Assembly: GCA_964414345.1 (NCBI GenBank)
Contig: CAYPWF010000007.1
Span: forward strand, 1-64,000
Origin: Desulfocorpusculum sp964414345
GTDB lineage: Bacteria; Desulfobacterota; Desulfocorpusculales; Desulfocorpusculum
Reading direction: 5' to 3'
DNA: 64,000 nt
Shown: positions 50,906 to 59,902 of the stretch, piece after piece
Layout: each line of letters starts with the position of its first letter
Numbering within the stretch: position 1 is the stretch's first letter
Program-made: the position numbers and the translations under genes
The notes under the pieces: generated by a model
Seen by the model: the letters and a program-made list of their open reading frames with translations, nothing else
Database searches by the model: none
Told to the model about the DNA's origin: nothing

Positions 50906-53900
50906 GCCTGCTCCTCATCCTGGGAGTTGGGCCCCTTTTTTTCAGCCAACCCCCACAGGTCCCTGAAGCTCCCCTGCAATTCCACATGAGACGGATCCCC
51001 AGGGGTCCCTTTGGCCCACTTGAGGAGCCTGGCGCGGGCCCCGCTATCCCCCCTCACGCAGGCCATGGCCAGCTCGCAGTAATGGCACTTGTCCGGCTCC
51101 CTTTTCCCGTCAGGAGAGACCAGCCTGGGAAAGAAGATCCCCAGGTCCCATGCATTGAGGAGGACTCCGGCCACTTTCTCGAATTCCCTGAGGAAATCCT
51201 CCTCGGTAGAGCTTACCTCAAACACCCTGTGTTCTTTGTCTAGCTCGGGCCCCAGGAAGAGATAACGCCCCACCGCCCCGGGCCTGCCCTCGGCCAGGCA
51301 GGCGTAGGCCACTGCCTGGAGCCTTTGCCCGGCGGCAACCCCCTCCATGAAATTCTTTCGGCGGGTCTCCTTCTTGACAGCCTTGGAGATGGTCCTCCCC
51401 ACCTTGTAGTCGGTGAGGAGAAGACCCTGGGATGTGAGGTCTGCCCTGTCCGCCCTGAACTTGAGGGGTCGGGGCCCTCCCCCCCCAGAGAGAGTTATCT
51501 CGCCTTCCACCTCTGTTGCCAGCACAGGGACCAGGGAGTCCTGCTCGGGCCAGTCCTGTTCCCGTGCCACCTGCACATAAGGCGCGGCCCTGGCAGCCAG
51601 GGCCTCCACCAAGGCGGCCAGGCCCATCCCATCCTCCTCCAGGATCAGCCTGGCCTGATCCCTGGCAAGTTCCTCCAAGATCTTCGGGTCCTGGGGCCAT
51701 GGGACCTGAGTAACTTTACCCTCTTGCGGAACCCCGCAGAGCTCAGCAACACCCGAGGGCCCCAGGTGTCCCCTCACCAGCACCTCCAGGATCGCGTGCA
51801 CCAGTTTGCCCAGCTGGAGCGGGCCCAGCTCCGGGAGACTCTCCAGCGGGTCCCGGGGTTGCTCCAGCCTGAGGAGCTTTCCCAGGAAGCACTGCCAGGG
51901 GCACAGGGCCAGGCTCTCCAGCGTGGTCACATATAGGCTTCCCCGCCTCGGGTCTGCTGGCTCCCACATGCGACCGACAAGGCCCATATATGGGCCGGGC
52001 TGGGAAGACCTCCATTGCCCCTCCTGGGTGCGAAGGTCCGGGTCCATCTCCTCCAGAACCAGCACCCTGGCTCTGGCCGCTGCCCTGGGTTCCCAGATGG
52101 GAGACTGGCCCTGGGACTCCTCCATGGCCAGGCTCAAGAGAGGCTCCAGGTTGTGCCTGGGGGCCCTCAAGCCGGCGCGGACAGCGTGCTCCCTGGGGGG
52201 GCGGAGGCTGGGGCCTGGGGGTGAGAACAGGGGCTCCTGCCACAGGGAAGAGCCGACTGAGAAAGGTTTTAGGCCGGCCTCCAGCCTGAGCTTCTCCACC
52301 AGGGGAGAAACCGCCATGGGCTTTCCTTCCTCGTCCGTGGACTGCCAGGAGATGATGACCCGCGGGCTGCTGGAGAGGAGCTGTGCGAACAGATAGCGCT
52401 CCTCCTCGAAGCCCTCCTCCTTGACGGGCAGATCCTCAAGCAGTGGAAGCAGAGCCCTTCTCACGGGGTCCGGCAGGATGGGGTCCTGCTGGATCGGCCG
52501 GGGGAACATGTCCCGATTCATTCCCACAAGGAAAAGGTGCTGGAAGGTGCGGCCTCGCGCTTCCATCACCTCCAAGACCTGCACGCCCCCGCCTTTACCC
52601 CCCAATCTCGGGCCTGCGCTCCCCTCAAGCTGAGGCCCGAGTATGAGCAGGAACTCCTCCATGGTCATGAACATCCCGGGAGGGGTATCTTCTCTGATCC
52701 CTTCAAGGGCGAGGCCCAAGGGGCTCATGGCTGGATGGGAGTCTGACCAGCCCAGGATCTTTGAGACGAGCTCCTGGAGCACCTGGATGTGGCCTGAGGG
52801 GTCCCTCTCTCCATCCATCCAAGAGAGCAACGCCTCTTGAAGCTCAATGGCGTGCCTCTGGAGCCTGTCCAACTCGCCGAGGGGGATCACTCGCCTCGGG
52901 GCCACCACCTCTTCCTGCCCCTCCTCCTCAAGCCCCAACCTCATGGGCAGGGGATAGCCGTTGGGCCATCTCCGGGCGATGCGGGCCAGCTCAAGGCCCG
53001 CCACCTCCTTCACGCGTCCGGCACCGAGGCATCTCAGGGCCAGGAGGAGCTCCTCCCTCGGAGAACTCCAGGCCTCCCCCCCCTGCGTGGGCTCCATGAG
53101 CTCAAGCCAGAGCTCTGTGCCGCACTGTTGCCTTGTCTGGAGGAGCTCCATGAGCCCAGCCAGGCTACGCCAGGCTCTATCCTTGGGACCCCTGGCAGAA
53201 ATGCCCGAGAAAGGAATTCCCAGCTGCAGGAACTGGGACCTGATGGCCGCCCCATACGGCTCGAGCCTCCTGGCCACCACCCCGATGTTCTCGGGCCCGA
53301 CTCCAGATCGAAGGAGCCCCTGAACGAGCAGGGCCACCTGTCGGCACTCCGCCTGGGGGCCAGGGGCATGAAAGAGCCAGAGCTCCGGTGAGGGGGGCTT
53401 CTGTGGAACCACCTCCCTGAGCGCGGCATGTGGGGACAATCGCCGCAGCAGCCTGCCGGTGAATGCCTTCCCAGGATCAGGCTGGTCCCATTTGCCGGGA
53501 CAGGGTGGGTGATCCAGAACAAGACCACAGGGTCTCAGCCTGAATAGGGTCTCCATGAAATCCAGGCCGACACCCGTGAGATCTGAGAAGCCGTGGACCA
53601 GGATCGGTCCTTCTCCCAGGAGTTCCTCACCCCTCTCCTCCAGGAGCTCCCTGGCCAGCACCAGGGAAGTTGAGTGGATCCCCACCCCGAGTGTCTCCAT
53701 GTCCTGGAGGGTGCGTCCTGCCACCCTCAAGACGGCCCTGGCCCTCTGCGCAGCAGGGAGCTGGCTCTTGGAGCAGAGGAGCTCATCCAGGGCCTCCAGG
53801 TGGGCCTCTTGGAGCCCGGCCTCCAGGAAATCCACCACACTTCCCACGACCGCCCCCATGCCGTCTCTGAGATGGCCCAGCTCCTCTTTGAGCTGAGGCT

Positions 53901-54231
53901 CCTCAGAGCCGTGCCTCCTAATCAGCAGCTCTACAAGAGGTGCTCCCCCAGGGACTTTCTTGCCTGCGCCCTCAAGGATCTCCTTGGCCAGGGAATGAAG
54001 GGTCTGAATCCTGATTCCGGCCAGCCCAGGCCTAAGCCTTCTCACCAAGAGGGCTGCAAGGTGTTCCCTTAGGCTTCTGGAGGGCACCAGGATGCGAAGG
54101 GGAGCAGACAGTAGGGAGGGGTTACGGCGGACCTGTTCCACCCAACGGGAGACCTCCCCTAAAAGAAGGTCTTCTGCCTCCCGGGCCCCATGCGCCACCA
54201 GGATTCGGGAGGAAGCATCTGGGAATACCAT
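50902..54231 (-). CDS. addB: ATP-dependent nuclease subunit AddB
   Basis: An 1109-residue protein with a degenerate N-terminal helicase-like region (RILVPSRSLREHLAALL) and a C-terminal PD-(D/E)XK nuclease: KFRADRADLTSQG and LLLTDYKVGRT. Four cysteines fit the Fe-S staple of AddB nucleases: one in the SLALCPWQCFLG region before the nuclease and CHYCELAMAC after it. It partners AddA, encoded immediately downstream. The ATG at 54231 opens the addB-addA pair. By eye this pair is more GC-rich than the neighbouring genes, which also explains its many long shadow frames. Confidence 0.88.
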   Translation of the reverse strand: MVFPDASSRILVAHGAREAEDLLLGEVSRWVEQVRRNPSLLSAPLRILVPSRSLREHLAALLVRRLRPGLAGIRIQTLHSLAKEILEGAGKKVPGGAPLVELLIRRHGSEEPQLKEELGHLRDGMGAVVGSVVDFLEAGLQEAHLEALDELLCSKSQLPAAQRARAVLRVAGRTLQDMETLGVGIHSTSLVLARELLEERGEELLGEGPILVHGFSDLTGVGLDFMETLFRLRPCGLVLDHPPCPGKWDQPDPGKAFTGRLLRRLSPHAALREVVPQKPPSPELWLFHAPGPQAECRQVALLVQGLLRSGVGPENIGVVARRLEPYGAAIRSQFLQLGIPFSGISARGPKDRAWRSLAGLMELLQTRQQCGTELWLELMEPTQGGEAWSSPREELLLALRCLGAGRVKEVAGLELARIARRWPNGYPLPMRLGLEEEGQEEVVAPRRVIPLGELDRLQRHAIELQEALLSWMDGERDPSGHIQVLQELVSKILGWSDSHPAMSPLGLALEGIREDTPPGMFMTMEEFLLILGPQLEGSAGPRLGGKGGGVQVLEVMEARGRTFQHLFLVGMNRDMFPRPIQQDPILPDPVRRALLPLLEDLPVKEEGFEEERYLFAQLLSSSPRVIISWQSTDEEGKPMAVSPLVEKLRLEAGLKPFSVGSSLWQEPLFSPPGPSLRPPREHAVRAGLRAPRHNLEPLLSLAMEESQGQSPIWEPRAAARARVLVLEEMDPDLRTQEGQWRSSQPGPYMGLVGRMWEPADPRRGSLYVTTLESLALCPWQCFLGKLLRLEQPRDPLESLPELGPLQLGKLVHAILEVLVRGHLGPSGVAELCGVPQEGKVTQVPWPQDPKILEELARDQARLILEEDGMGLAALVEALAARAAPYVQVAREQDWPEQDSLVPVLATEVEGEITLSGGGGPRPLKFRADRADLTSQGLLLTDYKVGRTISKAVKKETRRKNFMEGVAAGQRLQAVAYACLAEGRPGAVGRYLFLGPELDKEHRVFEVSSTEEDFLREFEKVAGVLLNAWDLGIFFPRLVSPDGKREPDKCHYCELAMACVRGDSGARARLLKWAKGTPGDPSHVELQGSFRDLWGLAEKKGPNSQDEEQA

Positions 54232-54318
54232 GGTGCAGCCTACTCCTTCCGAGCAATTCCAGCAGGCTCATGGTATGCGCTCTGCTAATCCCAGGCAAGG
54301 GAGAATCCTCCAGTCCCG

Positions 54319-54347
54319 TTGACACAGGCAGCCTGTCTCTCTAATGT
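54319..54347 (+). promoter_or_regulatory. Candidate promoter of the HAD phosphatase/hpnG-like pair
   Basis: TTGACA (54319-54324) is followed after 17 nt by TAATGT (54342-54347), three of six -10 matches. The HAD gene starts 34 nt later behind AGGAGTCAGGAGGG. It lies in the 149-nt divergent spacer between addB and the HAD gene. Confidence 0.45.
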
Positions 54348-54380
54348 GGAAGGCCGAAAAAGGAGTCAGGAGGGCAGCGG

Positions 54381-55007
54381 GTGGGAAACACAAGGCTTTT
54401 GCTTTTGGATCTGGGAAACGTGCTTTTGGAGTTTTCTCATCTCCCCATAGGGGAGGCCCTGGCCAGAAACGCCTCAGTCCCGGTGTTCCAAGACCCAAAG
54501 GAGGTCATGAGGTATCTCTTCAAAGGGGACCAGCCTGCTGAGGCGGCTCTTGACGAGGGGAAGGTGTCTGCCTTTGACTTCTATGAGGGACTTAGATCCA
54601 AGATGGGCCTTGGGCTCTCATTTGAAGAGTTCTCGGGGGTCTGGAACTCCATATTCCTCGAGAAACCGGGGGCAGGGCGTGCAGTGGAGCTGCTCAAGGG
54701 GAAGGTGGGACTGCACCTTCTTTCCAACACCAACGTGCTTCACTTTCAACACTGTCTCAGACAATTTCCATGGCTCAAGAAGTTTGATTCCTTTTTTCTC
54801 TCTTACGAGATGGGTGTTAGAAAACCGGATCCTGCGATCTACAAAATGGTTCTGGCCAGAGTAGGTTCAAAGCCTGAAGAGATCCTTTACCTGGACGATA
54901 TACCAGAGAACCTGGTCCCTGCCCAGGCCTTGGGGATAAGGACAGAGCTGGTGGGTCCGACTCAGAGCCTCATTGAGGTTCTCAAGAACCATTTCCCCTT
55001 TCTTTAA
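54381..55007 (+). CDS. HAD-family hydrolase (YihX-like)
   Basis: A 208-residue HAD-IA hydrolase. Motif I is LLLLDLGNVLLEF with nucleophile D10. The usual second Asp is Gly, as in the DLGNV group that includes E. coli YihX (glucose-1-phosphate phosphatase). Motif II is LLSNTN, motif III lies near GVRKPDPAIYKMV and motif IV is LYLDDIPENLV. The start is GTG at 54381 with a strong GGAGGG site. A small sugar phosphate is the probable substrate. It lies 17 nt upstream of the hpnG-like gene, so the two are probably co-transcribed. Confidence 0.88.
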   Translation: MGNTRLLLLDLGNVLLEFSHLPIGEALARNASVPVFQDPKEVMRYLFKGDQPAEAALDEGKVSAFDFYEGLRSKMGLGLSFEEFSGVWNSIFLEKPGAGRAVELLKGKVGLHLLSNTNVLHFQHCLRQFPWLKKFDSFFLSYEMGVRKPDPAIYKMVLARVGSKPEEILYLDDIPENLVPAQALGIRTELVGPTQSLIEVLKNHFPFL

Positions 55008-55024
55008 GGGGACGGGAGTAGTTT

Positions 55025-55759
55025 ATGGGGTGGAGCGGGGAGCGCATTGGTTTGTTGGCTGCTTTGCCGCAGGAATGCGCTGGTGTGCTTTCATGGCCGG
55101 GGTGGGTAAGGCAAGAGTGCGAAAAGGGGGTCAGACTCTACGAGCTTAAGACCCCGAAGCGTGAGCTCAGGCTGGCTGTGGGTGGCATGGGGGAGGCCCA
55201 GGCTATTGAGACTTTGAGGATTCTTTTGGAGGGATTTCAAGCTCTAAGAGTGGTTTGCCTGGGGTTTGCCGGGGCCCTGGAGCCCGAGCTGGATGTGGGA
55301 GATGTGGCATGGATCAGCAGGGTTCTAAAGCTTACGCAAGCAGGCACTCTACTGGAGGGGCCATCACTGGAGGGCCCCCCCCGAGGCTCGGGTTTGGCCT
55401 CAGCCACGGTTGTGTCCCTGCCGGGTTTTCTCTCCAAGGAAAAGCTCAGAGAGGCTTCGCGGGGCTGGCAGCCCCCATTGCTTGTGGATCTGGAAAGTTA
55501 TGCTCTTGCGCAAGAGGCAACAAGAAGAAGGGTTGGGTTCTGGGGGATAAGGGCTGTGAGTGACGAGGCTTGCCTGGATGCCGGCCCAAGGGTGGCAGGG
55601 TGGGTGGATAAGGATTACAAGATGCAGCCTTTAAGAGTAATTGTCTCCATGATCCGAAAGCCCTCTGACTTGGCCCTGATGCTTAGGCTTTTCAGGCGCG
55701 CTAGGAAGGCTTCCAGGAGTTTGGGAAGGGAGCTTGGCAGGCTTTTTCTTCAAGGCTGA
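55025..55759 (+). CDS. hpnG: Nucleoside phosphorylase-fold protein, probably HpnG (adenosylhopane nucleosidase)
   Basis: A 244-residue protein of the PNP/MTAP phosphorylase superfamily. It has the N-terminal GLLAALPQECAGVL, the VVCLGFAGALEPELDVGDV block and VDLESYALAQEATRRRVGFWGIRAVSDEA, in which the ME-like segment and the SDEA acid residue are the typical active-site elements. HpnG removes adenine from adenosylhopane to give ribosylhopane. Support for that assignment is the hopanoid locus that begins 1 kb away on the other strand (hpnH, hpnA, shc). A 5'-methylthioadenosine nucleosidase-like role is the alternative. Confidence 0.7.
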   Translation: MGWSGERIGLLAALPQECAGVLSWPGWVRQECEKGVRLYELKTPKRELRLAVGGMGEAQAIETLRILLEGFQALRVVCLGFAGALEPELDVGDVAWISRVLKLTQAGTLLEGPSLEGPPRGSGLASATVVSLPGFLSKEKLREASRGWQPPLLVDLESYALAQEATRRRVGFWGIRAVSDEACLDAGPRVAGWVDKDYKMQPLRVIVSMIRKPSDLALMLRLFRRARKASRSLGRELGRLFLQG

Positions 55760-55786
55760 GAAGAGCTTTACACGGAATATATCCAA

Positions 55787-55976
55787 CCCGGATTATTCTC
55801 CAAAGCGGTAAGTTTGGGGGCTAAAGCCCCCAAACCCCCGGCACACTGGGACATATTCCGACTCAACCCAGGACCAGATCTGAAACCAAAAGGAGGGTGC
55901 TTTTGAGTATGGAGCGGTTTGTTCAAATATGTCACCAGAACAGCCCGCATTATCCACTCATCGTGAATAATGGGGG
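55787..55976 (+). repeat. Dispersed ~190-bp repeat, copy 8 (full length)
   Basis: The left end is AACCCGGATTATTCTCC. The right end, read from the other strand, is AACCCCCATTATTCACG, giving imperfect terminal inverted repeats of about 15 nt. The internal hairpin is TTTGGGGGCTAAAGCCCCCAAA. The right-end hairpin is CCCGCATTATCCACTCATCG...AATAATGGGGG. It fills the space between the convergent hpnG-like and CruF-like genes. Confidence 0.85.
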
Positions 55977-56028
55977 TTAAGTGGGGCTGATCCATCCAAG
56001 CTTGAGCTTCCTTGACCATTCATCCCGG

Positions 56029-56829
56029 TTACTCAAGGTTCTTCTTGATGCCTCTCATCTTGTAGGCAGTCCAGCAGCCGGACATGAGAAGAAAGCTCCC
56101 TGAGATGAAGCTGCTGGCTATCCCCAGGCAGGTTTCTCCTATGGCAAAGGTGACTATTAGGTTGAACAAGAGAATGCTCAGATACAGGAGTGGTCCCCAA
56201 GCCATGGCTAAAGAGATCCCAAAAACTTGGATGTGGCTGGAGGCTTTGCCCCATCTGGCATCCAAAAACTGTAGGAGCCGGATCATGCAAAGCCCCACCA
56301 GGAGCCATCCCGCGAAGTTGCTCATGGGGACCCCGAAGTAAGCTCCCTGGGACCTGTAACCGTAGATCTTACCCAGGAACCACTTTTCCCCCTGAAGGGC
56401 CACGGGGTCCACCACCACATCCAGGAGCACCATGAGGAAGCTTCCCAGGACCCAGACCAGATTGCTGCGGCGCGTTGCCTCCTGGTCCCCCAGGTGCCAA
56501 CCTCTTTCCCTTCGCACAAGAGGCGCCATGAGAAAGAGTGCGGTAGAGTAGCTGCAGGCAGCCAGGAACACATAGGAGAGGGAGTCCATGAAAGGGACCC
56601 CCAGGACCCATATCTCCCTGCCTCGGGTTGCCGGGATATAGTAATAATCCCCGTAAGGGAAGCCCAGGTGGATGGATGAGAGCTCGGAGAAAAAGGCGGC
56701 CAGATATCCCAAGACCAGGAAACTCCAGGCAACCCTCTGGCCGAACTGAAGCCGCGCCCCTATGAGGTACACGGCCAAGAAAGCGAAAACATAGGGCCTC
56801 AGAAGCAGCGTACCTAGGAGCAGGTGCAT
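56029..56829 (-). CDS. Carotenoid biosynthesis (CruF/DUF422)-like membrane protein
   Basis: A 266-residue polytopic protein with about seven hydrophobic helices. The CruF-family pattern is visible: ELSSIHLGFPYGDYYYIP (near residue 48), LGVPFMDSLSYVFLAACS, LLDVVVDPVALQGEKW and GAYFGVPMSNFAGWLL. Family members hydrate the end of C40/C50 carotenoids. No other carotenoid gene is in the window. Its position 15 nt downstream of hpnH suggests it acts on a related polyisoprenoid, perhaps a hopanoid or a carotenoid made from shared precursors. That is inference. Confidence 0.8.
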   Translation of the reverse strand: MHLLLGTLLLRPYVFAFLAVYLIGARLQFGQRVAWSFLVLGYLAAFFSELSSIHLGFPYGDYYYIPATRGREIWVLGVPFMDSLSYVFLAACSYSTALFLMAPLVRRERGWHLGDQEATRRSNLVWVLGSFLMVLLDVVVDPVALQGEKWFLGKIYGYRSQGAYFGVPMSNFAGWLLVGLCMIRLLQFLDARWGKASSHIQVFGISLAMAWGPLLYLSILLFNLIVTFAIGETCLGIASSFISGSFLLMSGCWTAYKMRGIKKNLE

Positions 56830-56844
56830 GGGAGTGCCTGATTC

Positions 56845-57843
56845 TCAGCTAAGATTCCATAGGATCATGCGCCAGAGGTCCTGGAAGCTGTGCCCCAGTT
56901 CCCTTACCACAGTGGGCTCAAATCCGCAATGCATCATGCAGTGGCGGCACCTGGGGTCCTCGCCCCTTACAAATCTATCCCACGGAGTTTTTTCCATGAG
57001 CTCTCGGAAACTGGAGTAATGGGTGTCTGTGATCAGATAGCAGGGGGACTTCCAACCTGCAGGGTTGCGGGTGGGGTTACCCCAGGGGGTGCAGCGCATC
57101 TGCCTCCGGCCCATGAGGAAATCCATGTAAAGGGGAGTGCTTATGATCCTGTACTTCTTGGCAATGGTCTCTATTTCCCTGAATTTCCGAACTATCTCCT
57201 CCCTGGTGAGAAATATGCCCTCCTCCACTGCCTGGTAGTGGTAGGCCGGGGCCAACAGCAGCCCGTCCACCCGTTCCATGGCCAGAAGATGGAACAGGAG
57301 CTCCAGCTTTTCAGGCTGGGTTTCCTTGTATATGGTGGTGTTGGTAGTGACCCTGAAGCCTTGCTTCTTGGCTGCCCGGATGCCCTCCAGAGCCTTCTCG
57401 AAGGTGCCTGGGGTGCCGATGATGGAGTCGTGTACCTCCCTGGGGCCGTCCAGATGCACGTTAAAGGTGAACCTGGGCGATGGCCTGAACAGATGCAGGG
57501 ATCGCTCCAGGAGGACCCCGTTGGTGCAAAGATATATGTGCTTTTTCCTGGCCAAGACCTCCTTCACCAGTGGGCCCACTTGGCTGTAGAGAAGGGGCTC
57601 CCCCCCGGTGATGGTTACCACCGGGGCGCCGCACTCCTCTACTGCCCCCACAGATTCCTCCAAAGATAGCTCCTGCGCCAAAGTCTCCCTGTATTCCCTG
57701 ATCCGGCCGCAGCCGCTGCACTGGAGGTTGCAGCGGTGGGTGGGCTCCAGCATCAAGACAAGGGGGAAGCGCTTCAGGCCCTTGAGGGCATTGCCCAAAA
57801 GGTATTTTGTCATGTCAATGTGAATGGATATGGGAAACCTCAT
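56845..57843 (-). CDS. hpnH: Adenosyl-hopene transferase HpnH (radical SAM)
   Basis: A 332-residue radical SAM enzyme. The cluster motif CX3CX2C is C38, C42 and C45 (THRCNLQCSGCGR), and VTITGGEPLLY is the SAM-contact motif. The C-terminal domain holds further cysteines (DPRCRHCMMHCGFEP), as in HpnH. It adds the 5'-deoxyadenosyl radical to diploptene, the first step of extended hopanoid (bacteriohopanepolyol) side-chain synthesis. Its start overlaps the stop of the DUF116 gene by 4 nt, so it is translationally coupled to it. Confidence 0.93.
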   Translation of the reverse strand: MRFPISIHIDMTKYLLGNALKGLKRFPLVLMLEPTHRCNLQCSGCGRIREYRETLAQELSLEESVGAVEECGAPVVTITGGEPLLYSQVGPLVKEVLARKKHIYLCTNGVLLERSLHLFRPSPRFTFNVHLDGPREVHDSIIGTPGTFEKALEGIRAAKKQGFRVTTNTTIYKETQPEKLELLFHLLAMERVDGLLLAPAYHYQAVEEGIFLTREEIVRKFREIETIAKKYRIISTPLYMDFLMGRRQMRCTPWGNPTRNPAGWKSPCYLITDTHYSSFRELMEKTPWDRFVRGEDPRCRHCMMHCGFEPTVVRELGHSFQDLWRMILWNLS

Positions 57844-58685
57844 GATGACTCCGGTGATGATGAACTGTATTGCTCCTTAGAGATCCGCTCGAAGAACTCC
57901 AGGGCTTGCCTGAACTCCTCAATGTCCACCTGGGTGTTCTTGCACGGGCCCTCGGGCCTCTTGTTGGGAATGCCTATAACAGGCACGTGCAAGGCCACGT
58001 CCTTGATGCCGCTTGCAAGGTCTCTTTCGCAGGCAAGGGCTATGATGAAGTCAGGTCGTTCCTTGCGTATTGCCTTTCTAGCCTCCTCGCCTCCTCCGGC
58101 TGTGGCCAGGGCGTGGGGCCGGCCCTCCATTATTCTGCGGATTTCCTGTCTTGTCTCCCGGCTCAGGCACCTGGGCAGGAGTACCAGAAGCCTCCTGGGG
58201 CCTCCGGGCCTGGTGTGGGACCGGCTAAGCACGTTGTTCACCTTGATGAAGGAGTTAAAAACCTGGTCCCTGGAAAACCCAAGTTTCCCCCCAAGCCACA
58301 CACTCTTGGGCAAAAGCCACAATAGAAGAGTTTCGCTCCACCTGTATGGGAGAAGCCTGGAAGCCCCTGTTGCAACCTCCATGAGAAAAAGAAGGTAGAC
58401 TCCCACGGACCCCACCAAGAGCACCCCGAAGGCTGCCTTCAATGGCCAACTCAAATAGGGAGACCATTCTCCCAGCCTGGGATAAACCAGGTAGGCCCCC
58501 AGCACCAGGAGCCCCAGAAATATTACAAATACAAAGCTGGCCAACCATATGAAGCGGGCTTTGGGCTCGTCTATGTCCCCCTCGGGGGTGCCGTCCCAGT
58601 CCTCCCACTCATCCCCCAGCTTTCTGTCCTGAGCTTTTTTCTCAGGGGATTCCGAGTCATTCTCTTTTTGCGTCTCGAAAGGCAT
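57840..58685 (-). CDS. DUF116-family membrane-anchored protein
   Basis: A 281-residue protein. The N-terminal 45 residues are charged; two transmembrane helices follow (about 48-70 and 82-105). A C-terminal DUF116 domain comes next, recognisable from RLLVLLPRCLSRETRQEI, ALACERDLASGIKD and VIGIPNKRPEGPCKNT. The conserved cysteines CL, AC and PC may bind a metal or Fe-S centre. The function of DUF116 is not known to me. The 4-nt overlap with hpnH implies a role in hopanoid modification or electron delivery to the radical SAM enzyme, which is a hypothesis. Confidence 0.82.
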   Translation of the reverse strand: MPFETQKENDSESPEKKAQDRKLGDEWEDWDGTPEGDIDEPKARFIWLASFVFVIFLGLLVLGAYLVYPRLGEWSPYLSWPLKAAFGVLLVGSVGVYLLFLMEVATGASRLLPYRWSETLLLWLLPKSVWLGGKLGFSRDQVFNSFIKVNNVLSRSHTRPGGPRRLLVLLPRCLSRETRQEIRRIMEGRPHALATAGGGEEARKAIRKERPDFIIALACERDLASGIKDVALHVPVIGIPNKRPEGPCKNTQVDIEEFRQALEFFERISKEQYSSSSPESS

Positions 58686-58697
58686 CTTTTCCGCTAA

Positions 58698-58835
58698 CCC
58701 TATTCCCCAAGACTCTTGAGTTTGGGGGCCTCGCCTTTAGGCCCCAGGCACGCCTCCGCATACTTCGACTCAACCCAGGGCCCAACTTGAAAAGCGAAAA
58801 AACAGAGTTTTTTGAATACAGGTCACTTTATCCCA
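58698..58835 (+). repeat. Dispersed repeat, copy 9 (right end lost)
   Basis: CCCTATTCCCCAAGACTC, the hairpin TTTGGGGGCCTCGCCTTTAGGCCCC, then CAGGCACGCC...CATACTTCGACTCAACCCAGG match the left and central blocks of the copies at 10073 and 55787. The right part fades out in AT-rich sequence. It separates hpnA from the DUF116-hpnH genes within the minus-strand hopanoid series. Confidence 0.7.
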
Positions 58836-58885
58836 AAAAATCCTCCCAATTACCAACATCTTTTACTGCCGGCCAAAAATGCTGG

Positions 58886-59887
58886 CTAGCCTTTTGGGGT
58901 CACATATCCCTGCTCCCTAAACCAGGCTATGGCCTCACCGAGGGCCTGCCTCACAGGGGTTTGAGGAAGCCCCAGCTCCCTTAAAGCCTTTGAAGAATCG
59001 AAAAACATCTTCTTGGCCGCCATCTTCACCCCGTCCAAGGGGATTCTGGGTTCCCTGTGGGTGATCCACTTGCTTATGGAGCATTCAACATAGGCCATGA
59101 CCAAAATGGGCCATCTGGGAAGCCTGATCCTGGGGGCTGGAAGACCAGAGAGCTGGGCCAAGACCTGGAAGATTTCCTTGAGGCTCATATTCAGGTTGCC
59201 CAGGATGTATTTCTCACCTTTCTTGCCCTTCTCCAGGGCCAGGAGGTGCCCTTGGGCCACATCCTTCACATGTATCAGGTTAAGCCCGGTGTCCACATAG
59301 GCAGGCATTCGTCCCCTCAGGAAATCCAGGATGGTTCTTCCCGTGGGGGTGGGTTTTCTGTCCTTGGGGCCCACCGGGGTGCTGGGATTCACCACCACCA
59401 CATCCAGACCCCTCCCGGCTGCTCTGAGGGCCTCCTGCTCTGCCAGAAACTTGGAGCGTTTGTAAGGCCCCACAAGCTCCTCCAATCTGACCGGGGTCTG
59501 TTCGTTTCCGGGGGATCCATCGGGCGGGATGCCCAGAGCCCCAACAGAGCTGGTGTGCACAACCCTTTCCACCCCGCCCGATGCCGCCGCGTTCAAAACA
59601 TTCTTGGTCCCCTCCACATTGACGCAATACATGTTCTCTGGATCCGGCACCCAAAGCCTGTAATCCGCCGCTGTGTGGAACACCACTTGGCAACCTTTTG
59701 CACAGCCTAGGACCTTGTCAGGATCCCTCAGGTCCCCTTGGTAGAGCTCCACCTCATCCTCCGGAAGAATCCTACTGGCTTGCTCCCTATTGCGCACCAG
59801 GCATCGCACGCTCCAGCCTTTTTCCAGGAGCAGATCCAGGAGGTTCCCACCCACAAAACCCGTGGCGCCGGTTAGCATCGCGCGCAT
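58886..59887 (-). CDS. hpnA: Hopanoid-associated sugar epimerase HpnA
   Basis: A 333-residue extended short-chain dehydrogenase/epimerase. The NAD(P) site is LTGATGFVGGNLLDLLLEKG (residues 6-25). The active site is the Ser of TSSVGALG and the YKRSKFLAEQ motif (Tyr and Lys). VVVNPSTPVGPKDRKPT is a strong HpnA-like block. It is thought to act on the hopanoid side-chain sugar, though the exact step is not firmly established. It lies 15 nt downstream of the cyclase gene on the same strand, so it is co-transcribed with it. Confidence 0.9.
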   Translation of the reverse strand: MRAMLTGATGFVGGNLLDLLLEKGWSVRCLVRNREQASRILPEDEVELYQGDLRDPDKVLGCAKGCQVVFHTAADYRLWVPDPENMYCVNVEGTKNVLNAAASGGVERVVHTSSVGALGIPPDGSPGNEQTPVRLEELVGPYKRSKFLAEQEALRAAGRGLDVVVVNPSTPVGPKDRKPTPTGRTILDFLRGRMPAYVDTGLNLIHVKDVAQGHLLALEKGKKGEKYILGNLNMSLKEIFQVLAQLSGLPAPRIRLPRWPILVMAYVECSISKWITHREPRIPLDGVKMAAKKMFFDSSKALRELGLPQTPVRQALGEAIAWFREQGYVTPKG

Positions 59888-59902
59888 GCTGTCCAGAGCT
59901 GT

